Source of the DNA: Arbacia lixula
Taxonomy: Eukaryota; Echinodermata; Echinoidea; Arbacioida; Arbaciidae
Assembly (NCBI GenBank): GCA_963669155.1
Contig: OZ022596.1
Location: 6,143,582-6,207,581, forward strand
Reading direction: 5' to 3'
Length of the DNA: 64,000 nt
In this document: positions 1 to 10,263 of the stretch, in pieces
How the letters are laid out: each line of letters begins with the position of its first letter
How positions within the stretch are numbered: the stretch's first letter is position 1
Position numbers and translations under genes: made by a program
Notes under the pieces: model-generated
Told to the model about the DNA's origin: nothing
The model's database searches: none
What the model saw: the letters and a program-made list of their open reading frames with translations, nothing else

Positions 1-1030
1 AATATGTGGATAGCGTAGGTCAAGCTCTGGGGGAGGGAAGCATAAATGACAAGTTTCAGGCTGCCACATATGCTCTATTGCTGTCACTGTCCAATAGCCC
101 GAAACCGTTAGATAGAATGTCACAATAATTGTCCATTACACCACATAATTACAAAAAATGGACACAAACGGAAATACAGTCAGAGGGTCCGGTAGATGCA
201 TGTATGTTGCATGCTCAGCATGAGAATGTCCAGCATAAGATATCTACCTGATACATATTTTACAATGTGCAGGAAGAGTCCTTGTATGATGACAGTGATA
301 AAGGTGACAATTAAAATGTACTTGAAAAGGTACATTGTTTTACAATAAGCAACAATATTTGTCTTGACCAGGACCGTAATTATCAATTTATTAAAGCATT
401 CACCTGTAAAGCTTGAAATTCATATTTCTATGCACTTTCAGTGTGTATTTTGTTTTAAAGTGGGTAAAACGTATATATTTGATTGAGACATTGCCATGCC
501 AACAACCAAGTACTTCACACTGATTTCAAAATAATGTGGGATGTGATGACCTTAAATGACTTGGATTTTTATTTCAGTCACCTAATATATGTAACTAAGC
601 ACATTCATAGAGTTTTGACAGGGTGAAATCAATTATTAATTATATAATTATGAAATTCGAGTATTTGATTGGTGAGTTGCGGTGACAATAGCCTCACACT
701 AACAGGAACTATCGGTTTGAGAGGAAACATGCACATTATGGTATCTGATGGTTATTAGAGAGAAAACAAGGGATAAAAGAGTGAACCGGGATAGTGATCG
801 GATTTGATGTGTACCTCATATGTGCTTTTCACATCTACTTCATATATTATATCATTCTGTTGTCCTGGAAACTATCCAATTAGGAATGACCATAAACACA
901 TACCGGTACGAATATCATAATATTGATTTACATAAATTGAAAATATAAGCCATCATAAAACCAGTTGCGTGTAAGTTGCGTGCTTCCTATTTATGTAATA
1001 TATTGAATATGTTCATCAAAATCACCCTTT
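1..1030. other. AT-rich non-coding stretch
   Basis: No ORF longer than about 70 codons, no convincing splice-bounded exon and no strong repeat was seen. The DNA is AT-rich intergenic or intronic sequence. Confidence 0.5.
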
Positions 1031-1034
1031 TCTG

Positions 1035-1900
1035 TATGGTTACTATAGCAATGACCTTACTTTGACCATGAACGTGACCTTAAATTACGAAGATTGTAAT
1101 CAAAATCAACTGGGCACCTTGCAAAATGTATACTTAGACACTAATTATTTGTTTTTATGTTACCATATGGCAAATATATGGCACTTTCTTATATTTCTGT
1201 AATTTCAGTATTTCGGCACCATGGTGTTGTCATAACAACTGTCGCTTTATGCGTGGCAGTTATCATTTAGAAATTATGAAATCTTGATTGCTTCTCTTCT
1301 GGCATCTAAATATTCATAAAACTATAAACTAGGATTAGGTTTTTGCGATGCATTTTCATATGTTTGAATGGTTTTCTAAAACAAAATTCCTTATATATAT
1401 ATATATATATATATTGTTTCCATGACAACTATTTCTAGGTATGATCATAACCTTACATGACATACATTCCGATCAAAATCAAATGGGCACCTTGCACACC
1501 GTATATTTAGACACTAATTCTGTGTTTTTATGTCACCATATGAGAAATATATGGCACTTTCTTATAATCCTGTAAGTTCAATATTTTGGCATCATGGTGT
1601 TGTCACAGCAACAGTCATTATTTGCATGACAGTTATCACTTAAAAATGACTCAGTCTTGAGTGCTACTATTCTGGCATCTAAATATTCATAAAACTATCA
1701 ACTAGGATGAGTTTTTTGCTGTGTATTAGCATATTTGTTTTTCATATGATTGTGACCTTAAATATCTTATTTGCTGATCAGAATCAGCTGGGTAACTTGT
1801 AACATGTATAGTTAGACACTAATTTTGTATTTTTATGTGAATATTTGAGATGGCAATTTCTGAAATTCCAATATTTCACTGATGCGTTCCCATGGTAACG
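1035..1900. repeat. Diverged ~373-bp tandem repeat, about 2.5 copies
   Basis: A block starting near 'gtgaccttaaat' and 'tgggcaccttg' (1111) recurs at 1484, an offset of 373 bp. A shorter third copy begins near 1789. Shared landmarks include 'tagacactaatt', 'atatatggcactttctta', 'catggtgttgtca' and 'ctggcatctaaatattca'. The copies differ at many sites, so this is an old duplication. A (TA)n microsatellite lies at the first copy boundary (1392-1414). Function unknown; probably decayed repeat DNA. Confidence 0.7.
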
Positions 1901-4000
1901 GCTCTGTAGGCCACACCCACCACTAGTGCAATGCCAAACAGTCTAAAAGGGGAATGCATAGAAAGATAAAGGAGTGGGTAATTTTGACCAAAACAAATAT
2001 TTCACTAACACACATGCTCTCTCTCTCTCTATTTCTATTTCATACACAAACACACACCTGTCACCATATCTCATTTGCAGGATGTTATTTCAGCCATATT
2101 GAAGAGGAGGCGATCATGACAGTTTTTAGTACAGTGTAGCACTTCACATTCAAGCCAAAACACCACACGCCCAACAAAATAAATCCATATGTAGTCAGGA
2201 TGGTAAATTCCACATCTTACATGTACACACCCGAAATTTATTTAAACATCCAGATAATTGTAAGCGATAATAACGCATAATGACACATCTGTGCAGAAAG
2301 TGATACTGTTTATATTTTGTACATGGTCTTAATACTCACGGCATCTTATTAATTAGGAGCAGACTTTTTGCATATGGCTATTATTTGAATAACTTTTAAT
2401 CCAAATGAGAATCCCATCAGTGTTTCCGTATTTTTTTTAACCAATGCAATTCATATAGCCCGATATGGCTCCTAAATACAACATAACTGATACAAAGATT
2501 TATATGTCATGCTTTCTTGCATGGCCACTGCAATACCCTACTCCTCTGCCCAATAATTGTTTGAGGAGTCTACTGTAAATACATGGAAGGTTACATGCAT
2601 ATTTTTTCTACGTTTACCGGATGATGGTGTGCAAGATTTTATATAATACTATTGCCTATCACTTCAACCAAGCTTTTCATTTCTTGGCTATTTCTTCTTT
2701 ATAGCAGAGACTTTTGATGGTCAAGTACAAATGACGAGTGGTGAGGACTCTCTTTATTTTGTAAGCTTTCCACTACAGCTGATCTATTCACACTGCATCA
2801 GTCCATCATACACAGGCTTGTATATTATTCCTCAAAATGTCAGGGTTATATTATAAGGTATACACATGGGGTTCACATGCTGACCGACATTTGTAAGCAG
2901 TTATTACATAATCTGTAGTGCCACAAATGCATGATACACTGTACTTGCTATATCCTCATATATATATATTGGCCTATTCACAGCGTATCACCATTTGCGC
3001 GTGACACAAACTCCTTTCTAAAGGATTTTTATGATTTATTTAAATTTTAAAATTTTTAAAATTTATTAATGGCACATTAAAACATTAAAACAGCTTTTAA
3101 GTCAACAAAACCAGAAAAGGAAACTGGTTCAAGTAGCTTTTAGTGGTCAACTGGTTGTGGAGTGCTTCTCCCTTGTACCAGTGCTATTGTTTCCTGAAAG
3201 AAACAGTGAACATGTTAACTTACTTTCAAGTCCCTTTATCTACATGTACTACATGATGCTATTGCTACGAGTTACATTGCAAAAAGACATTTAATCTATA
3301 CATATTACAGTATTATGCATAAAAAGGACACACTGTATCAAGTTTATTTGCAGCTTATAAAAAACAGCTCAATGGGAGACTATGACCCATCTTCTGAACA
3401 GTGGGTTAACTTAGTATGCATACTAAACCATGACTAACCAATGTACCGCAAGAAAACACCCACAAGACATGTGATTCCCTCACAAAATCAGTAAATTTAT
3501 CCAGAGAATCTAAACAGTGAATTGTTTTAATCACTCACCATAGTTATTATGAAATACCAGACTCCCTTACAGTAGCGATTCCCTGGACAAAATTGGAACT
3601 GTGACAGAATTACATAATTTCCACTGGCTCCCTATAAATTAGTCCAGAACTAGTATGCGTAATAATATCAACATCCACGGGACTATGTGCTTGTAAACGT
3701 TGTACATAAATATATTATTCCATTACCAGATAAACCTACAAGTCACTTTCCATATACATGTAGAAAAGATTGATTATAATGCATAAAGCTTCATATTAGA
3801 TACACAAGAACAATGTACATGTAATCAATTATTCTCCATACGTCACCACACACAATCCCACACATACACATATAGATATAAAACTCAACCATCATCCAAA
3901 CGGACTAACAGAAATTATTACTTTTCACATCGTGGCCATAGCCCAGAAGAAATTCAATAAATCTGAGGCAGTGTATAAAACAAGGCATTAGCAATATTGT
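1901..4000. other. Non-coding, no gene recognised
   Basis: No coding signal was found on either strand. Small items only: CA/CT-rich tracts near 2010-2060, a (TA)n run near 2958, an A/T-only patch at 3040-3070, and a perfect 16-bp palindrome (TTAGTATGCATACTAA) at 3411-3426. Confidence 0.5.
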
Positions 4001-5353
4001 GTCTCGCCCGCTTGCGAAAATAACCAGAAATATCGCGATCTCCGTTGCTACGCAAAAGAACACAATTCTGTGCACAAGTTAGGAAGCCTTCACCAAGAGT
4101 CTTGCAAGTAAACTTTAATGTATGACCTCAAATGACCTTTGCCCTTATCATGTGACGTCTTACAGCACAATAACATGCAGGTGCCCCCAGTGCATTCATC
4201 ATCAAAGTTTGATTGCCATTGTAGCAACATGTGATGAGTTATGTGTGATAAGAGAGTCTTGCAAGTAAACTTTAACGTATGACCTCAAATGACCTTTGAC
4301 CTTATCCTGTGACCTTCAACGGTACCATAACATGAAGGTACCCCCAGTGCATCTATGACCCAAGTTAGGTTGTAATCCAAGCAACCTATGTGAAGTTATT
4401 TGTCAAAAGAGAGTCTTGCAGGTAAACTTTAACGTATGACCTCAAATGACCTTTGACCTTCTCCTGTGACCCCCAACAGCACCATAACATGAAGGTACCC
4501 CCAGTGCATCTATGACCCAAGTAATGTTGTAATCCAAGCAACCTATGTGAAGTTATTTGTCAAAAGAGAGTCTTGCAGGTAAACTTTAAGGTATGACCTC
4601 AAATGACCTTTGACCTTATCCTGTGACCTCCAATGGCACCATAACATGAAGGTACCCCCAGTGCATCTATGACCCAAGTTAGGTTGTAATCCAAGCAACC
4701 CATGTGAAGTTATTTGTCAAAAGAGAGTCTTGCAGGTAAACTTTAATGTATGACCTCAAATGACCTTTGACCTTATCCTGTGACCTCCAACGGTACCATA
4801 ACATGAAGGTACCCCCAGTGCATCTATGACCCAAGTTAGGTTGTAATCCAAGCAACCCATGTGAAGTTATTTGTCAAAAGAGAGTCTTGCAGGTAAACTT
4901 TAACGTATGACCTCAAATGACCTTTGACCTTATCCTGTGACCTCCAATGGCACCATAACATGAAGGTACCCCCAGTGCATCTATGACCCAAGTTAGGTTG
5001 TAATCCAAGCAACCTATGTGAAGTTATTTGTCAAAAGAGAGTCTTGCAGGTAAACTTTAACATAGAAAAAGAGTCTTGCACATACTCTTTAATATATGAC
5101 CTCAAATGACCTTTGACATCATCACATGACCTCTGACAACACCATAACATGAAGATACCCCTAGTGCTTCTATCAACCAAGTGTGGCTGCCATTGCTGTA
5201 ACAGTTGCCAAGTTATGGATCATAAGAGAGTCTTGCAGGTAAACTTTAATATTTGTGACGGACGACGGATGGACGACGACGGACGGACGACGGATGGACG
5301 GACGGACGCCATTTGGATCCCTTAGTCTCGCCTTCACCTCCGGTGGGCGAGAC
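4001..5353. mobile_element. Repeat element with GTCTCGCC / GGCGAGAC inverted ends
   Basis: The left end reads GTCTCGCCCGC (4001) and the right end closes with GGGCGAGAC (5345-5353), so the element has short inverted termini. The interior is mostly a 157-bp tandem array followed by a GGAC/GGACGAC-rich tail (about 5255-5310). A smaller relative with the same ends is at 8776-9082. No transposase ORF is present, so it is non-autonomous or purely repetitive. The family name is not known to me. Confidence 0.6.
4097..5252. repeat. 157-bp tandem repeat carrying TGACCTTTGACC
   Basis: The phrase GAGTCTTGCA(A/G)GTAAACTTTAA starts at 4097, 4254, 4411, 4568, 4725, 4882 and 5039, a period of exactly 157 bp. 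A truncated and then a diverged copy follow (5069, 5228). Most units contain TGACCTCAAATGACCTTTGACC. The last part is a direct repeat of TGACCT spaced by one base, the half-site layout (DR1) recognised by HNF4/RXR/COUP-TF type nuclear receptors. Binding is inference. The near-identity of copies 2-6 suggests recent expansion. Confidence 0.85.
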
Positions 5354-5558
5354 AAAAATTAGATAAACAAACTAAAATTGAATGTCATGGTGAAATCTTG
5401 AGCATGTACTCACATGTACAAGGAAGAAAAGAGCAATATAATCCATTACATAAGCTACCTTTCCCAGTAATAATCAAACATATCTTGCATGCATACAACT
5501 ACAGATAAGTCTTCCAAACTGAAGACAGATATATTGAGTTGTAATTTTCAAGTTTTGC

Positions 5559-6113
5559 TTAAAGGGTTACTAAATTAGAAAAATAAGTTCCCACTAATCT
5601 TTATGAAATTATCCACTAAAAACGAATTTCACAATCGTTTGCTGCAATAAAGTCTCATTTTGACGAAAATGTGAAAACACGCACGCCTCCCATGATGTCA
5701 GAGGAGTCAAAATTCCATAAATGCCAACAGCATATTTTATTCACGCCGTTCAAACAATACGTTACCAATGGGAACCCCAAAGCTTGTCCGAGGTTTGTCC
5801 GAGGAGCAACAACTAATAGATTCAAAGTGCATTCCATCCATTGAATCTGAATGACTAGATACAGGTGACTGCAATAACGCGTTACTACACAGTTAGGGGG
5901 AAAGTTGTGAATATATTAGGGAAATATTTTTTTGTTGACTTCCGTACAACCTATGGCATTTTGACTTCTCTGACGTCACTGGAGGCGTGCGTTTTTTCAC
6001 ACTTTCGTCAAAATGAGACTTTATTGCAGCAAACAAATGTGAAATTCATTTTTAGTGGATAATTTTACGTAGATTAGAGGGAATCTATTTTTCTAATTTA
6101 GTAACCCTTTTAA
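5559..6113. mobile_element. TTAA-flanked foldback MITE, copy 1
   Basis: TTAA at 5559-5562 and 6110-6113 bracket an element whose ends are AGGGTTACTAAATTAG and its reverse complement. The inverted arms extend roughly 130 bp on each side with about 85-90% match by eye, for example GCAATAAAGTCTCATTTTGACG on the left and its mirror near 6010-6030 on the right. No ORF for a transposase is present. TTAA target duplication is characteristic of the piggyBac superfamily, so a non-autonomous piggyBac-like MITE is the best guess. A second copy is at 54891-55460. Confidence 0.75.
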
Positions 6114-6210
6114 GACATGAAATGACTTTGTGACCATAAAAAATTTTTCCTAACATTTGAGACAAAATTACTAAATTTACAATGAGAAAAGAAATTAATA
6201 CTCAAATTCC

Positions 6211-6763
6211 TTAAAGGTGATATTCATAGGAAATAAAATCAAATAAATATAGTTTATGTTATAATTGAATGAGCTATTAAAGCAATTTATGCAGCTAACA
6301 TGCCATGAAAGTGTTCAGTTTTGTGTTAAATGAAAGTCAAATTTCACTAAATTGACTCTCTTCCTGACCTACGATATCGCCTAAGGGAAAGTGGCGTTGT
6401 GTATACGTCACAGCCGGGATATGCTTCACAATGACCATTGTGTATCACACCTGTTAATCCAATAGCAACTGCCATCACAGTTTCATTAACAATGCCTGAT
6501 GCTTCTGGCGGAAAAGAAGCTGCGGATTGGCATGTGTGATGCACAATAACGAATCCCGTTTCTTACATCAGACCTAAAGGCCGTTTCGCATGACAGTATA
6601 GGTCAAATTTGTCCCCGAGAATACGGTGATTGTTTTCACCCTAATTTCGCTTTTGGAAAGTGATATATTGTTTGAATGTCATCCGAGCTCATTGTATGGC
6701 TTATAAGCTTTCTGTAGATGAATATCTTCGTATTTTTGGATTTTCTATGAATATCACCTTTAA
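6211..6763. mobile_element. Second, distinct TTAA-flanked MITE
   Basis: The left end TTAAAGGTGATATTCATAG (6211) is mirrored by CTATGAATATCACCTTTAA ending at 6763, with TTAA on both outer edges. The termini differ from the 5559-6113 element after the first few bases, so this is another family using the same target tetranucleotide. Interior 6350-6560 is higher in GC but shows no convincing coding potential. No transposase is present. Confidence 0.65.
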
Positions 6764-7440
6764 AGAAATCCCCAAATAACAACTGTATACAGAAAGCATT
6801 GACAATCGTGTTCCTGCTGTATTTACTTCAAAATGTTTTGAGTGTGACACAAAGAGAAAGATGAGACCAATTTCAAAACGCAATGATTTGAAATTAGACC
6901 TCATCACCATGGAATTCATCCTCAGAAATTTGTGCCTATTACTTTGTTTCTGTAAGCTTACCAAAACCCTGTTTATAACATCAAATTACCAGAAAAATAG
7001 GGGGAAAACAGTCGCTTGTCAACATCACATCAAACACTTTGAGCCTGTCTTCCTATGCTGTACACCAGTATGTCTACTCACAACAATGCTCAAACCAAAA
7101 TAAAAACTAACAATCCAAATAAAGAATTCATTTTTTTTTTCATTGCACAGTTAAAGCAAACAAGGCATGCATGTATATGAAATGTTTAATGCAAAGTTTC
7201 ATTTCCATTCAGAGGTCAATTTCACTTTGCGTATCGAAAGACTACAATCAAATAAAATCTTGTTCTAAAGTGATACATGTGAAGTTCAATAATTTTTATT
7301 TTGAAGGACATGATTTAGAAAAGGTTATACAGTATCAGATTGTCAAGTGACATACGGTTACTTCAGATAATCTTGGCTCAGAAAAATAAGGAGATATTTG
7401 TTCCATCTTCCATTTCCATAGCAATATGTGTCTATCCCTG
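6764..7440. other. Non-coding, no gene recognised
   Basis: Short ORFs on both strands here (largest about 80 codons) overlap one another, have no recognisable motif and sit in AT-rich DNA. Nothing else was seen apart from a T run near 7130. Confidence 0.45.
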
Positions 7441-8098
7441 GGTAGAGAGAGGTAATGCAGATAAGATTTTTAAGATATTTGGTTAGAATTGCGCCATTGG
7501 ATTTGGATTTAGGTTTATTGTGAAAAATATCAGTTTTGCAAAGTTCATTGACCTTTGATCTCTGACCTTCCAGCAATTTCACCAACAATGTCACCAGTCT
7601 ACCCAAAAGTAGTGATCCATCGTTTCACTATGTTTGGTTGGAATTGCACCATTGGGTTTGGATTTATTGTGAAAAATTGAAAGTTTGGGGCAATTTCTAG
7701 CCAATTTTGGCAAATTTTATTGACCTTTGACCTCTGAACTTTCAGGAATTTTACCAAAAATGTCACCAGTCTATCCCCAAGTAGTAATCTATCTTTGTAC
7801 CATGTTTAATGAGAATTGCGTCCTTGGATTTGGATTTATTGTGAAGAAGGTCAATTTTTGGCAAATTTTCACAAATTTCATTGACCTTTGACCTTTGACC
7901 TCAATCAGATTTGACCCCAATTTTACACACTTCATTAGTTTCATGCAATACATACATGTACTAAGTTTGAAGCAAATCTGCTTAACGGTTCTCAAGATAT
8001 TGCCTAAACGGATTCGGGACGGACGGACGGACGGACGGACGGACGGACGGACAACCCGAAAACATAATGCCTCCGGCCACTTCGTGGCGGAGGCATAA
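7440..8098. repeat. (GGAC)n-tailed repeat element with ~155-172-bp subunits
   Basis: Three diverged subunits share 'GAATTGCNCCNTTGG', 'TTTGGATTTATTGTGAA', 'CATTGACCTTTGACCT' and 'AATGTCACCAGTCTA', with GAATTGC at 7486, 7641 and 7813. A pure (GGAC)n run (8017-8052) and a terminal hairpin CCTCCGGCCACTTCGTGG...GGAGGC (about 8071-8094) follow. This composite resembles repeats common in marine invertebrate genomes. It again carries TGACCTTTGACCT direct repeats. The ORF through the GGAC run is a by-product. Confidence 0.7.
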
Positions 8099-8099
8099 A

Positions 8100-8545
8100 A
8101 AGAATCTTGTACAGGATGTGTCTAGCACCTACGGTATGTATACAAACGCATAGAAATCAATCTATTTTTTCCCCAAAGAAATAAATGCTTTATTGCTCTG
8201 TGACAAACTTCCTTCTTATCCCTGGCATTCTTTATCAAGCTCTCTCTGATTTTCCAACATGTTCATTTTAAGAATGTAAACAAAAAATCATTTCATCAAG
8301 AAGTGGCAAACTTAATGCTATAAAGTTTTCGCTCAAGTCATGATCGTAATGAGTTTCTCATAGGTAATTTACTGGTTTAAATACCTTAAGACATATACTA
8401 ACACACACACATACATACTCACAACCATTAAAATGACTGGCATGTATAGGTAGGATTTGTATGGAACCAAAGTGTTGTGACAAATGTGACAATGAATGTC
8501 AGATATGCTGCATCTTATTAAGACCAGGGGCCATATTCCAGAGAG
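8100..8545. other. Non-coding, no gene recognised
   Basis: No supported feature. The reverse complement of GCAATAAAGC (about 8187-8196) is a possible minus-strand AATAAA poly(A) signal for the basigin-like gene, but nothing else supports it. Confidence 0.35.
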
Positions 8546-8700
8546 ATGGAGAGAGAGGGAGATGGAGGGAGAGGGAGAGAGAGGGAGGGAGAGGGAGAGG
8601 GAGAGAGAGGGAGAGAGAGGGAGAGGGAGAGAGAGGGAGAGAGAGAGAGAGAGGGAGAGAGAATGAGGGAGGGAGTGAGAGGGGGAGAGAGAGAAATAGA
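8546..8700. repeat. GA/GGGA purine microsatellite
   Basis: About 150 bp of almost pure A/G on the plus strand, built from GAGA and GGGAGA units. It generates overlapping Arg/Glu/Gly-rich ORFs on the plus strand and Ser/Leu/Pro-rich ORFs on the minus strand, which are low-complexity artefacts. It probably lies in or just beyond the 3' untranslated region of the minus-strand gene ending at 9197. Confidence 0.9.
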
Positions 8701-8775
8701 GAGCACATTGAAAGGGCTAGGCATGGGTGGGGTGAGAAAGAAGATATTATAGGAACAAAGTGGTTTGTGAAACGA

Positions 8776-9082
8776 GTCTCGCCTGATTAAGCGATCAATA
8801 AACAGTGCTGATTATTTTTCTTCAAATATCTGAAATGGTGCCGAGGTAACCTTTGACCTCATCAACACATGTGGTATTACCCAAGGATCATTTGTACCAA
8901 GTTTGATCACAAGTTATAAATTGTAAAATAATTTCTTCAATAAAGAAATGAGAGCAATTTAAACAAAAACTTTTTTGTAACAGACCAAAGGACTAAAAGA
9001 CCAACAGGAAAAGTGATTACTCACATAAATATAAAAATAAAAGTGATTACTAGGTCTCTGCTGAACTTTGTTCAGGCGAGAC
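8776..9082. mobile_element. Short GTCTCGCCTGA / TCAGGCGAGAC element
   Basis: An 11-bp perfect terminal inverted repeat (GTCTCGCCTGA at 8776 and TCAGGCGAGAC ending 9082) encloses about 285 bp including GAGGTAACCTTTGACCTC. The ends match the larger element at 4001-5353, so this looks like a deleted or single-unit member of that family. It lies about 115 bp downstream of the predicted stop codon of the minus-strand gene, so it may be transcribed as 3' UTR. Confidence 0.6.
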
Positions 9083-9196
9083 AAAAATGGAGGGGGATAG
9101 GAGAGGGTAAGAATAAGAGGGAGGTTAAATGAGAGACCCCATTCTGAGGTCCTAGCTTGGATCCTCCCAAGCGGTTTTTCGGCGGTGAACATTCTG

Positions 9197-9260
9197 TCAC
9201 TGCTTGGTGGATCGCATCCTTATGTCACTATCCCCATCTGAGATCTTCTTCTTCTCTTTC
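9197..9260 (-). CDS. Basigin/neuroplastin-like gene, last coding exon
   Basis: Read on the minus strand, a good acceptor (TGTGTATTTGCAG) precedes 64 bp of open frame ending in TGA at 9197-9199. The first base, G, completes an ATG codon begun in the upstream exon (9941-10066), so phases agree. The 20 residues after that Met are basic at the start and end (KEKKK then DIRMRSTKQ). Basigin and neuroplastin tails end in a comparable polar sequence with Arg-x-Arg near the C-terminus. The tail would be cytoplasmic. The homology call is by eye and rests mainly on the preceding exon. Too short to be found by ORF length. Confidence 0.6.
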
Positions 9261-9401
9261 CTGCAAATACACATATACAACGAAATGAGAGTTAAGTGTG
9301 TAACTTTACATTGTCCCCTCTCAAGGATAAGCTAACTAAAAGATCGGGTATATTGAGTGGAAGGGGTGCAGGGAGAGTGCAAGTTTGTAGGGATCTGTCC
9401 A

Positions 9402-9553
9402 TCTGTGCATAAAACCTACCATTGATGGTAACTTTGCTATCAAAGACAACTTCTTTGGAAAAGTTAATTTAGATTGGCTGTTGAGCGATGTTACCATGGT
9501 AGTTATCATTGATGGCAGAGGTTTATCATGGTAAGGCTTATGCGACAGGGCCC
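9402..9553. mobile_element. Foldback MITE (GCATAAAAC...GGGCCC family), copy 1
   Basis: This ~150-bp segment, starting 'GCATAAAACCTACCATTGATG' and ending 'CTTATGCGACAGGGCCC', aligns by eye with the reverse complement of 56563-56715. It has inverted ends (GCATAA...TTATGC) and lies in the 680-bp intron between the two basigin-like exons. No coding capacity. Confidence 0.65.
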
Positions 9554-9940
9554 TGGTTTGTGATCCCGTACTCAACTGTGGCATTTACAACCCAATGTTC
9601 CTTGTCCACTATCCTTTCATACTGGGCATATTGTACATACGTCAAACAACATTACACTTCAATAGTGATCACTAGTGGTCCTACTATGTTTTCTTTAAAA
9701 ATCAATAAATTGATTGGGTTCACAATGAAGTTATGAATGCAAATATAAAGAGGACCATAGAATATTCAAAGTCATAACTGTTTGGTTACTTATCTATTTT
9801 CCAACTAGCTACTAAGTGCACAGGATACTGGCAAAGGTAATGCCAGATTTCAGGGCTAGTCATAAGGCTCCTCTTCAAACTTCACACTGACGAATCACAA
9901 CACATATTCACTGATTGCTCTCGCGAGGGCGCACACTCAC

Positions 9941-10066
9941 ATGAGATCCTCGTCATCCTCCCCATAGTCCTCTTCCTTGCTGCACTTCTCATGGATGAAG
10001 ATGATGATGATTTGGATGATGACCGCGCTCACGATGCCAAGAACTGCCAAAGGCCTGTCAGACGAT
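9941..10066 (-). CDS. Basigin/neuroplastin-like gene, transmembrane exon
   Basis: On the minus strand a CT-rich acceptor tract ending CTCTCTCTCTAG is followed by 126 bp of open frame and a consensus donor (CTCAT|GTGAGT). Two bases of the first codon come from an upstream exon not located here. The product has a short polar start, a ~21-residue hydrophobic helix (LAVLGIVSAVIIQIIIIFI), then HEK and an acidic tail (EEDYGEDDEDL). Basigin and neuroplastin have the same order: LGIV-type helix, YEK at the inner face, then an Asp/Glu-rich tail. These family members are Ig-superfamily glycoproteins that chaperone monocarboxylate transporters and Ca2+ pumps. The Glu conserved inside the vertebrate helix is not seen here (VSAV instead of VAEV). 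If the intron is retained, a TGA follows immediately after DLM. The Ig-domain exons should lie at higher coordinates, beyond or within the satellite. Confidence 0.6.
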
Positions 10067-10262
10067 CTAGAGAGAGAGAGAGAGTCAACATACAATTAAC
10101 TCTCTTAGTCCTAAATGCAATAAACTATGTTATAATTCAACTAGGAATATTACTGTTTGGTACTGAGAGGGTTTTATATTCTGTTCACGCCAGAGCAAGA
10201 TTAGAGAAGAGCTGGTGTGAGGGGGAGGCACTTCTTTAAAGGCTTCTACAAAATACATGGAG
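10067..10262. other. Intron remnant between basigin-like exon and satellite
   Basis: Begins with the (GA)n tract that forms the minus-strand polypyrimidine tract. The remaining ~180 bp is unique sequence with no recognised exon. The G-rich minisatellite starts at about 10264. Confidence 0.5.
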
Positions 10263-10263
10263 G

